A stretch of DNA of 12,764 bases from Chloroflexota bacterium (GTDB taxonomy: Bacteria > Chloroflexota > Dormibacteria > Aeolococcales > Aeolococcaceae): positions 1 through 12,764 of the forward strand of contig DNAU01000240.1 in assembly GCA_003491925.1 (NCBI GenBank), in the 5' to 3' direction. Both the position numbers and the translations under genes were made by a program. The notes beneath the pieces are model-generated. The model had not been told where the DNA came from and did no database searches. It was given only the letters and a program-made list of their open reading frames with translations. Shown here in pieces: positions 6,130 to 12,764 of the stretch (within the stretch, counting starts at the first letter, position 1; each line of letters starts with the position of its first letter).

Positions 6130-6765
6130 ATGGCGGACCGCCAGCTCCCCCCGGCTCACTACTTCAACCCTGAGCCGGCCGTGGCCACCAATCCGCGGAC
6201 GGTGACGGTTCGCCTCCCGGACCAGGCCATCCAGCTCCAGACCGATCGGGGGGTCTTCAGCCTGGCCGGGCTGGACCCCGGAACCGAGGTCCTACTCCGA
6301 GGGATCCCCACGCCACCCGCCGGGGGAGCCCTCCTCGACCTCGGCTGCGGGCACGGGGTGATCGCGGTGGCCATCGCCCGCCGCGCCCCCGGGGCCCGGG
6401 TCGTCGCCGTGGACGTCAACAGCCGGGCGCTCGAGCTCACCCGCACCAACGCGGCCGCCAACGGGGTCGAGAACGTCGAGGCCCACCGGCCGGATGAGGT
6501 CGACCCGGGTCTCCGCTTCGCCGCGATCTACAGCAACCCGCCCATCCGGGTGGGACGGGGCCCACTGCTCGACCTGCTCAGCGCCTGGCTGGCGCGTCTC
6601 GAGCCCGACGGCCACGCCTACCTGGTGGTGCAGCGCCACCTGGGGGCTGATTCACTCGCCGAGCGACTGCTGACCCAGGGCTTCGACGTCGTCAGGATGC
6701 GGTCAAAGCGAGGCTATCGCCTCCTGGACGTGCGCGACCCCCGGCCGGCGTCGCATCATGGCTGA
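6130..6765 (+). CDS. RsmC-like class I methyltransferase
   Basis: The 211-residue protein matches the catalytic half of RsmC-type N2-guanine methyltransferases, which modify 16S rRNA with SAM. In order it has HYFNPEPAV near the start, TDRGVFSLAGLDPGTEVLL (38-56), motif I LLDLGCGHGVIA (68-79), an acidic strand end VVAVDVN, and the N-methyltransferase motif SNPPIRVG (N136-P137-P138). E. coli RsmC is longer because it carries an extra N-terminal domain; single-domain forms of this length are common in Gram-positive-type bacteria. The rRNA target is inferred from family resemblance, and another RNA or a small molecule cannot be excluded. Its stop overlaps the start of lgt by 8 bp, so the two are very likely co-transcribed and translationally coupled. 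Confidence 0.85.
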   Translation: MADRQLPPAHYFNPEPAVATNPRTVTVRLPDQAIQLQTDRGVFSLAGLDPGTEVLLRGIPTPPAGGALLDLGCGHGVIAVAIARRAPGARVVAVDVNSRALELTRTNAAANGVENVEAHRPDEVDPGLRFAAIYSNPPIRVGRGPLLDLLSAWLARLEPDGHAYLVVQRHLGADSLAERLLTQGFDVVRMRSKRGYRLLDVRDPRPASHHG

Positions 6766-7672
6766 CCACATGCTCGCCACCATCACCATCGGGATCAACC
6801 CGGTCGCCTTCAGCGTCGGCTCGCTCTCCGTCCACTGGTACGGCATCCTCTACGTGGTGGCCTTCGTGGTCGCCTATTACCTCGGGGCCCGGCCCCACCT
6901 GCTGCCCCGTGGCATCAGCGAGAACGACCTGGAGCGCATCACCGGCTGGACCATCCTCTTCGGCCTGATCGGGGCCCGCCTCTACTACGACGTCCAGAAC
7001 CTCGACATGATGCACAGCTTCGTCGACGTGATCGCGGTGTGGAACGGCGGGATGGCCTTCTACGGCGCGATCATCGGGGGGCTGGGCACCATTCTCGTCG
7101 TGGGCTGGCGTGGGCACCTCCGACTCTGGACCCTGGTGGACGGTGGGGCGTTCTTCGCGGTGGTGGGCCAGCCCATCGGCCGGATCGGCAACATCATCAA
7201 CGGGGACATCCTCGGCGGCCCGAGCAACCTCCCCTGGGCGACCGCCTACACCAACGCCGCCGCCGTCCTGCAGCCGGGCTACAAGCTCGGGGTCGCCTAC
7301 CAGCCGGCCGGCGCCTACGAGGCGCTGGGCACGCTGGTGATCCTGCTGATCCTCATCGGCATCCGCCGGCGCGGCGTCCGTCCCGGGGTGCTGATCATCA
7401 GCTATGTCGCCCTCTACTCCGTGAGCCAGCTCCTGCTCGACTTCCTCCGTCAGAGCGAGCCGGTGATCTGGCTGGGGCTGAAGCAGCTCCAGCTCACCGC
7501 CATCGTCTCGCTGGTGGTGCTGGTGCCGCTGATGATCGTGGTCTGGCGCCGGACCGAGGGGCGGGCCCGTCCGAAGCCCGAGGGAGCCGCCGAGTCCGAG
7601 CCACCAGCCGGTGCCGGACCGGCCGCCGATGCCGAGCCCGCCACCGATGCCGAGGAGGCCGCGACCTCCTGA
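6758..7672 (+). CDS. lgt: Prolipoprotein diacylglyceryl transferase
   Basis: Lgt transfers diacylglycerol from phosphatidylglycerol to the lipobox cysteine of prolipoproteins at the cytoplasmic membrane, the first step of lipoprotein maturation. The 304 residues show the family landmarks: HWYGI (26-30), GARLYYD (72-78, R74), WNGGMAFYGAIIGG (95-108), GQPIGRIGNIINGD (137-150, with the invariant R142 and N145), AYEALG and a late LDFLRQSEP (R231). The recognised essential arginines are present. About seven hydrophobic segments are apparent. After about residue 265 comes an unusual hydrophilic tail rich in Ala, Glu and Pro, probably cytoplasmic and dispensable. ATG 6758 overlaps the preceding stop; ATG 6770 is a possible alternative start. 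The next gene encodes a putative lipoprotein, a possible substrate. Confidence 0.96.
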   Translation: MADHMLATITIGINPVAFSVGSLSVHWYGILYVVAFVVAYYLGARPHLLPRGISENDLERITGWTILFGLIGARLYYDVQNLDMMHSFVDVIAVWNGGMAFYGAIIGGLGTILVVGWRGHLRLWTLVDGGAFFAVVGQPIGRIGNIINGDILGGPSNLPWATAYTNAAAVLQPGYKLGVAYQPAGAYEALGTLVILLILIGIRRRGVRPGVLIISYVALYSVSQLLLDFLRQSEPVIWLGLKQLQLTAIVSLVVLVPLMIVVWRRTEGRARPKPEGAAESEPPAGAGPAADAEPATDAEEAATS

Positions 7673-7677
7673 GGAGG
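7672..7677 (+). promoter_or_regulatory. Strong Shine-Dalgarno for the lipoprotein gene
   Basis: AGGAGG ends seven bases before ATG 7685 and starts within the lgt stop codon. It is among the best ribosome-binding sites in the window. It fixes the start at 7685 and supports read-through from lgt, in contrast to the apparently leaderless genes. Confidence 0.75.
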
Positions 7678-7684
7678 CTCCCCG

Positions 7685-8851
7685 ATGAAGACCGCGCCGC
7701 CAACCGGGAGCCGTCGAGGGAGGCCCGCGCGCCAGGGGACGCTCTGGGCCACGGCGGTGTCGCTGATCTGCCCCCTGGCGGCCGCCGCCTGCGGCGCTGG
7801 GGCCACCGGCAGCCCCTCGCCCAGCGCCACGACCGTGCCCACCCCCACCGCCACCCCGGCGAGCGAGGCGGCTGGGGCCGAAGCCCGGCTCCTCGTCCAG
7901 CAGGGGCTCGGGATCGGGCTGGCGTCGAACGTGGTCCAGAGCCAGGTGACGGTGCTGGACGGCGCACTCCTCGGTTCGACCTCGTGCAGGGCGCTCACCG
8001 CGGGGACGGGGTCGTCGAAAGTGCTGCAGAAGTCGACCACCGGCAACGTCACCACCGCGACCGTCGACCTCTACTACGACGGGAGCTGCGCTCAGCCCTA
8101 CATCGAGGCCGCGGCGACGCTGACGGCGACCAACGCGACCGCGACCATCTCCATCAGCGAGTCCGCGACCTACCTCGGGCCCGCAGGCGCCACCCTCGGT
8201 GTCCTCGCCCTCAGCGAGAGCGTGGTCTTCGGCGGGACGTCGGACGCGATCTCGAGCGTCACCGTGGACGGCACTGGCACCTTCACCCCCAAGGACGGCT
8301 CTCCGCCGGTGAGCCTCGGCCTCGAATGCGAGATCCCCGCCAGCAGCTCGACGCCACCCCCCTTCGTGTGCAGCGGCGCGGTCGCCCAGCCCTTCCCGGC
8401 GCTGGGGATCTCCCTGGCCTCGGTGGCGCCCCTCACCATCAGCCTGACGCCGATCGCGGGCGGCGGCGACGATGACTACGGCGTCGCCTTCTCCGGGACG
8501 CAGTCCATCTCCGAGTCGGGTGCGGCCGGCGCTCTCTCGATCACGACGCCGACGCCGACGACGTTCGCGATCGCCGGAAGCGGCACCGCGATGCCGGCCA
8601 ACGCGACCTCCGGCCACGCCGCGCTCTTCGCCCTCTTCTCCCCCGCGCCAACGGGGTGGACCGTGACCGACGCGAAGGACGGCACCGCGTTCACGCTCAA
8701 CCTGGTGAGCACCACCCAGCTCACCGGCACCGTGACCACCGCGGCCGGGGCCACGCTGGCCACGGTCAGTCTCGACGCGTCCGGCTCGGGAACCATCACC
8801 TACAGCGCGGGAGGCAGCGCGCCGGTCACCAACTGGACCCTGGGGGGCTGA
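7685..8851 (+). CDS. Putative secreted lipoprotein of unknown function
   Basis: The 388-residue product begins with a long basic n-region (residues 1-18, several Arg), a hydrophobic stretch WATAVSLICPLAAAA and a cysteine at 36, followed by a Ser/Pro/Thr-rich linker (about 42-60). This is the layout of a lipoprotein tethered to the outer face of the membrane, although the lipobox reads AAAC rather than the usual L-x-x-C, so plain secretion remains possible. The rest is rich in Thr, Ser, Ala, Gly and Val with short alternating hydrophobic strands, suggesting a beta-rich fold. Four further cysteines (101, 135, 215 and 229) could form two disulfides. I recognise no enzyme motif. It follows lgt by 13 bp and is probably in the same transcript. 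The gene end (TGA 8849-8851) is 54 bp before yggT. Confidence 0.8.
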   Translation: MKTAPPTGSRRGRPARQGTLWATAVSLICPLAAAACGAGATGSPSPSATTVPTPTATPASEAAGAEARLLVQQGLGIGLASNVVQSQVTVLDGALLGSTSCRALTAGTGSSKVLQKSTTGNVTTATVDLYYDGSCAQPYIEAAATLTATNATATISISESATYLGPAGATLGVLALSESVVFGGTSDAISSVTVDGTGTFTPKDGSPPVSLGLECEIPASSSTPPPFVCSGAVAQPFPALGISLASVAPLTISLTPIAGGGDDDYGVAFSGTQSISESGAAGALSITTPTPTTFAIAGSGTAMPANATSGHAALFALFSPAPTGWTVTDAKDGTAFTLNLVSTTQLTGTVTTAAGATLATVSLDASGSGTITYSAGGSAPVTNWTLGG

Positions 8852-8892
8852 CCCGGTGGGGCTGCGGCGCGTTACCCGGCGTGGCCGCTGCC

Positions 8893-8898
8893 TATACT
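8893..8898 (+). promoter_or_regulatory. TATACT -10 box for the YggT-family gene
   Basis: TATACT differs from the consensus TATAAT by one base. It lies seven bases before GTG 8906, so transcription would begin at or within a base or two of the start codon, and there is no Shine-Dalgarno sequence. This is the clearest leaderless promoter in the window. A recognisable -35 box is lacking; GTTACC at 8871-8876 is the nearest candidate at about the right distance. Confidence 0.6.
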
Positions 8899-8905
8899 CG
8901 GGCCC

Positions 8906-9481
8906 GTGCTAGCGGCCAACATCCTCCAGGCGATCGGCTACGTCCTGGAGGTCCTCACCCTCATCGTGGTGATCCGGGTGCTCATCTCCTGGATCCCCGG
9001 GCTCAACCCGTACCACCCGCTGGTCCGGGTGGTCCGGGCCATCGCCGACCCCATCCTGGCCCCCTTCCGCGGATTGCTGCCGACGTTCGGCGGGATGCTC
9101 GACATCTCTCCGCTGCTCGCCATCATCGTCCTCGAGATCCTGGCCAACGTCTGCTTCTCGCTCTCGTACAGCGTCGGCGTCACGGGAGAGTCGCTCGGAG
9201 CCATCCTGGTGGGGGCGCTCGAGCAGCTCGTCCTCACGCTGATCATCATCGTCGCCGTCCTGGTCCTGCTCCGCTTCCTCCTCTCGCTCTTCCACGCCGA
9301 CCCCTGGCATCCGCTGACCCGTGGGATCCGGGCGATGGCACAGCCCTTCGTCCGCCCGTTCGACGGCATCATCGCCCACAGCTCGGGGATCGATGTGGAG
9401 GCGCTGGTCGCCTTCATCACCTACCTGGTGATCTTCGTGATCGCCAAGGTCGCGCTCGACTGGCTGGTCGGCCTGCTCTGA
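8906..9481 (+). CDS. YggT-family membrane protein, two repeats
   Basis: The 191 residues contain two YggT units of about 95 residues. Each has a first helix followed by a conserved loop and a second helix: first RVLISWIPGLNPYHPLVRVV with ADPILAPFRGLLP and DISPLLAIIVLEIL, then RFLLSLFHADPWHPLTRGIR with AQPFVRPFDGIIA and DVEALVAFITYLVI. That makes four main membrane helices, as in YggT proteins, which occur near division and ftsZ-sepF genes in many bacteria and have been linked to osmotic tolerance and division; the mechanism is not settled. No division gene is nearby here. The GTG start is fixed by the -10 box just upstream and by the hydrophobic first helix. It converges with dnaE, 28 bp apart. 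Confidence 0.9.
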   Translation: MLAANILQAIGYVLEVLTLIVVIRVLISWIPGLNPYHPLVRVVRAIADPILAPFRGLLPTFGGMLDISPLLAIIVLEILANVCFSLSYSVGVTGESLGAILVGALEQLVLTLIIIVAVLVLLRFLLSLFHADPWHPLTRGIRAMAQPFVRPFDGIIAHSSGIDVEALVAFITYLVIFVIAKVALDWLVGLL

Positions 9482-9509
9482 CGCCGCGCGCGACGGTGAT
9501 CACGCCTCG

Positions 9510-12500
9510 TCAGCGGCGGCGCGCGCCCTCGCGCTCGGGAGCCCGCTGGCGCTCCACCTCCACCCGGTAGGAGGCATCGCCCAGCAGCGACTCCACCGCC
9601 CGCTCCAGCGCCGGGCCCGGCTCCACCCTCCACTCGTCACCGAGCACGATCTCGTCCACCGACCGCGCCCCCACCACCTGGACCAGGACCGGTGCCTCTC
9701 CCCGGTGCTGTCCAAGGATGCCGCGCAGGGTCGGAAGCAGCGACTCCTGGCCGGCGGAGAGGCGCAGCCGAACCCGGCTGTTGCGGCGCCAGGCCGCCAG
9801 CCGGACGTCGTCGAGGGCGTAGACGGCCTCGGCGATGACGCTCACCGACTCGGTGTCGGGGTGCTCCTCCTCCTCCGGAGCCGCAGCCCCGTTCTGGGTC
9901 GCCGAGACGGGAGCGCGGCCGTTGCGGCCGGCCTGGACGCGCCCGCGGACCACGATCACCTGGTCGGGACGGAGCAGCTCGGCGCATTCCTCGAAGATGC
10001 GTGCGAACACCACCACCTCACAGGCGCCGGAGAGGTCCTCCACGGTCATGAAGGCCATCCGCTGTCCGGTCGTGCTGCGCCGGGGGATGAAGGCGCGGAG
10101 GTCGCGAATCGCCCCGCCGATCTGCACGTAGATGCCGTCGAGGTGGGCTCCCAGCTCCCCGACGGCGGTGTCGACGCGCTCCGCGAGGCGGTCCGAGATG
10201 CGGCGCAGCGGGTGGTCGCTCAGGTACATCCCGAGGTACTCCCGCTCCCAGCGCAGCCGCTCCTCGGCGGGGACGGCGGTGACATCCGTGACCGTGCCGA
10301 ACTCGTCGACCGGTGAGAGGGCAATCGACACGTCCTCGGCGGCGCTCTCGCCGAACAGCGAGCCCTGCCCGAGGTCGCGCTCGCGGCGGATCTGGGCCGC
10401 CCGGTCGAGGGCGCGGTCGAGGGTGGCGAGGAGCAGGCCGCGCTCGCCCAGGCCGTCGCAGGCGCCGCTCCGGATCAGGGCCTCGAGCACGCGCCGGTTG
10501 AGGTCGCGGCCGCCGACCCGGAGGCAGAGATCGACCACGCTCGCGTAGGTGCCGCCGCTCCCCCGCTCCTCCACCAGCTGCTCCATGACCCGCTCGCCAG
10601 CACCTTTGATGTGGGCCAGGCCGTAGAGGATCTCGCGCTTCTCCGGGTCGCCCACCGCGAATCCCACCTCGCTCCGGTTGACGTCGGGGAGCATGACGGT
10701 GAGACCGCGCGCGTGGGCGTCGAGGATGGTCTGCTTCAGCTTGTCGAAGTCACCGGCCCGGCTGTTGAGCAGCGCCGCCATGAACTCCAGCGGGTGATTG
10801 GCCTTGAGGTAGGCGGTCTGGTAGCCGATCAGGCCGTAGCAGTAGGCATGGGCCTTGCCGAAGCCGTAGCCGGCGAAGTGGGCGATGAGGTCGAAGAGGG
10901 CGGCGGCGGTGCCCTCCGCGACCCCCCGGGCGGCCGCGCCGGCCAGGAACTTCTCCCGCTGGTGGGCCATCTTCTCCTGGTCCTTCTTGCCCATCGCGGA
11001 GCGGAGGACATCGGCCTCGCCCAGGCTGTAGCCCGCCACCGCGGAGGCGATCTGCATCACCTGGTCCTGGTAGATCATGGTCCCGAATGTTTCGGCCAGG
11101 ATCGGCTCCATCTCGGGGCGCAGGTAGGTGATCAGCTCCTCCCCGCGCCTGCGCTTGATGTAGAGATCCACGACCCCGCCCTCGAGCGGCCCCGGCCGGA
11201 TGAGGGCGTTGGCGGCAGCCAGATCCTCCAGTGAGCGGGGCTGCATGTCGATGAGGATCCGCTTGCCCAGGGTGGCCTCGAGCTGGAACACCCCGTGGGT
11301 GTCCGCCTTGCCCAGCAGCTCGTAGGTGGCCGGGTCGTCGAGGGGGATGGAGTCGATGTCCAGCCGCACTCCCCGGACCTTCTCGACGTTCTCGACCGTC
11401 TCCTGGATCACGGTGAGGTTGGAGAGCCCCAGGAAGTCGATCTTGAGCAGGCCGATCTTGCTCACACCCTTCATGTCGAACTGGGTGACCACGCCCTCGT
11501 TGCCCGAGGTGGCCCGGGCCAGGGGCACGATGCTGGCCAGCGGCTCGGCGCCGATGACCACGCCCGCGGCGTGGGTCGAGGCGTTCCGGCAGATGCCCTC
11601 GAGCCGGCGAGCGATGTCGATGACGCTGTGCGCCCAGGGCTCGCCGTCGTAGAGGTCGCGCAGGTCACGCGCCTCGGCCAGGGCGCGATCCAGGGTGATC
11701 CCGAGGGACGCCGGGACCAGCTTGGCCAGCCGGTCGACATCCGGGAGCGGGACATCGAGGACCCGGCCGACGTCGCGGATCGCGGCTCGGGCGGCCATGG
11801 TCCCGAAGGTGATGATCTGGGCGACCCGGTCCTGACCGTACTTCCCGGTCACGTACTGGATGACCCGGTCGCGCCGCCGGTCGTCGAAGTCGATGTCGAT
11901 GTCGGGCATCTCCCGACGCTCCAGGTTGAGGAAGCGCTCGAAGATGAGCCCATAGCGGAGGGGATCGACGTTGGTGATGCGCAGCACGTAGCTGACCAGC
12001 GATCCGGCCGCGCTGCCTCGCCCGGGACCCACCACCACCCCGTCGCAGCGGGCGGCGCGGATCAGGTCCCAGACGATGAGGAAGTAGGCGGAGAAGCCGG
12101 TCTGGTGGATGACGTCCAGCTCCATCGCCAACCGATCCCGGGCCTCCCGCGACGGGTCGCCACCGTACCGTTCGGCGAGCCCCCGCTCGCAGAGCTCGGC
12201 CAGGTAGGAGTCGGCGTCGAGGCCTTCAGGGATGGGCGAATAGGCCGGGAGGTGATGCAGGCCCAGCTCCAGCTTCCAGTCGCAGCGCGCCGCCACCGCC
12301 AGGGTGTTGGATGCGGCCTCCCCGTAGGCGGCGAAGCGCCGCCGCATCTCCTCGCCGCTCGCCACGTAGAACTGGGGACCGTGGAACCGGAGCCGCCGCT
12401 CGTCGTCGCGCCGGGACCCGGTCTGGAGGCAGAGCAGGATGTCGTGGGCCTCGGCGTCGCTCGCATGGATGTAATGCGAGTCGTTGGTGCAGATCAGGGG

Positions 12501-12764
12501 GAGACCGGTGCGGCGGGCGATCTCCAGGAGCCCCTCGCGAACCGCGGTCTCCTCGGTCATGCCGTGGTCCTGGAGCTCCAGGAAGTAGTTGTCGGGCCCG
12601 AGGATCTCCGCGTGCTGGCGGGCCACCCTCTCGGCCGCGTCGAGATCGCCGCTCAGGATGGCCTGGGGAAGCTCGCCGCCGACGCACCCCGAGAGGCAGA
12701 TCAGCCCCTCGCTGTGGGCGGCGAGCAGCTCCTTGTCGATCCGCGGCTTGTAGTAGAAGCCCTC
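9510..12764 (-). CDS. dnaE: DNA polymerase III alpha subunit, 3' part (N-terminus outside window)
   Basis: The frame is open from the window edge to TGA at 9510-9512, giving the last 1084 residues of the replicative polymerase catalytic subunit. The edge begins inside the PHP domain (FYYKPRIDKELL, then EGLICLSGCVGGELP). Roughly the first 130 residues are missing, including the start. The polymerase core has GPGRGSAAGS (12000-12029) and the catalytic PDIDIDFDD (11880-11906), whose aspartates bind the two metal ions. YGFGKAHAYCYG follows in the fingers/thumb-proximal region. QGSLF (10353-10367) fits the internal beta-clamp-binding motif. An OB-fold lies toward the C-terminus (IVVRGRVQAGR). There is no sign of an intein or frameshift. 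This is the DnaE1 type that works with DnaN and the clamp loader in chromosome replication, rather than PolC, whose inserted exonuclease domain is absent. Confidence 0.97.
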   Translation of the reverse strand, partial: EGFYYKPRIDKELLAAHSEGLICLSGCVGGELPQAILSGDLDAAERVARQHAEILGPDNYFLELQDHGMTEETAVREGLLEIARRTGLPLICTNDSHYIHASDAEAHDILLCLQTGSRRDDERRLRFHGPQFYVASGEEMRRRFAAYGEAASNTLAVAARCDWKLELGLHHLPAYSPIPEGLDADSYLAELCERGLAERYGGDPSREARDRLAMELDVIHQTGFSAYFLIVWDLIRAARCDGVVVGPGRGSAAGSLVSYVLRITNVDPLRYGLIFERFLNLERREMPDIDIDFDDRRRDRVIQYVTGKYGQDRVAQIITFGTMAARAAIRDVGRVLDVPLPDVDRLAKLVPASLGITLDRALAEARDLRDLYDGEPWAHSVIDIARRLEGICRNASTHAAGVVIGAEPLASIVPLARATSGNEGVVTQFDMKGVSKIGLLKIDFLGLSNLTVIQETVENVEKVRGVRLDIDSIPLDDPATYELLGKADTHGVFQLEATLGKRILIDMQPRSLEDLAAANALIRPGPLEGGVVDLYIKRRRGEELITYLRPEMEPILAETFGTMIYQDQVMQIASAVAGYSLGEADVLRSAMGKKDQEKMAHQREKFLAGAAARGVAEGTAAALFDLIAHFAGYGFGKAHAYCYGLIGYQTAYLKANHPLEFMAALLNSRAGDFDKLKQTILDAHARGLTVMLPDVNRSEVGFAVGDPEKREILYGLAHIKGAGERVMEQLVEERGSGGTYASVVDLCLRVGGRDLNRRVLEALIRSGACDGLGERGLLLATLDRALDRAAQIRRERDLGQGSLFGESAAEDVSIALSPVDEFGTVTDVTAVPAEERLRWEREYLGMYLSDHPLRRISDRLAERVDTAVGELGAHLDGIYVQIGGAIRDLRAFIPRRSTTGQRMAFMTVEDLSGACEVVVFARIFEECAELLRPDQVIVVRGRVQAGRNGRAPVSATQNGAAAPEEEEHPDTESVSVIAEAVYALDDVRLAAWRRNSRVRLRLSAGQESLLPTLRGILGQHRGEAPVLVQVVGARSVDEIVLGDEWRVEPGPALERAVESLLGDASYRVEVERQRAPEREGARRR

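Noticed and set aside
6692..8617. A minus-strand open frame of about 641 codons opposite lgt and the lipoprotein gene
   Set aside because: Composition is almost entirely Arg, Gly, Asp and His with no motif. It mirrors codon bias of the well-supported plus-strand genes in GC-rich DNA.
9482..9509. Palindrome GTGATCAC (9496-9503) between yggT and dnaE as an operator
   Set aside because: It lies between two convergent 3' ends, where no promoter is expected, and an 8-bp palindrome is easily due to chance.

Overview
The window is very GC-rich chromosomal DNA from a bacterium with housekeeping genes and short intergenic gaps. A dnaE with a PHP domain, an Lgt/lipoprotein pair, a two-repeat YggT protein, an EspI/Rv3876-like proline-rich ParA-type ATPase and several apparently leaderless genes suggest a high-GC Gram-positive-type lineage. 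Actinomycetota or a Dormibacterota/Chloroflexota-like soil bacterium would fit. This placement is inference, because no rRNA or other marker is present. No phage, IS element, CRISPR array or classical defence system is visible.

Layout. Bases 1-403 hold a possible gene tail, a complete tRNA-Leu(CAA) and a GC hairpin. Bases 404-1649 (minus strand) hold a small two-helix membrane protein followed by an EamA/DMT-like multi-helix membrane protein that is broken by a +1 frameshift. Bases 1767-2597 (plus) hold an intact exodeoxyribonuclease III. Bases 2661-3102 (plus) hold a SAM-methyltransferase remnant in which the N- and C-terminal parts are recognisable, in different frames, and the middle appears to be deleted. 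A perfect GC hairpin lies at 3162-3185, between this remnant and a convergent shikimate-kinase-like gene (3377-3892, minus). Divergent from the kinase is the EspI-like gene (4034-6088): about 430 residues of Pro/Gly/Ala-rich sequence with an 18-bp tandem repeat, followed by a ParA/MinD-type ATPase domain.

Bases 6130-8851 (plus) look like one expression unit: an RsmC-like methyltransferase overlapping lgt, then a putative secreted lipoprotein with a strong Shine-Dalgarno sequence 13 bp after lgt. Lgt would lipidate such a product. A YggT-family membrane protein (8906-9481, plus) has a textbook TATACT -10 box placed for leaderless transcription. It converges on the 3' end of dnaE (minus strand, 9510 to the window edge, N-terminus outside the window).

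The points most worth a second look are the EspI-like ATPase with no type VII secretion partner genes in view, the two broken genes on either side of an intact xth, the shikimate-kinase-like protein whose conserved GGG motif is AAA, and the recurring -10-like hexamer 6-9 nt upstream of start codons. I saw no clear case of an entirely new system.
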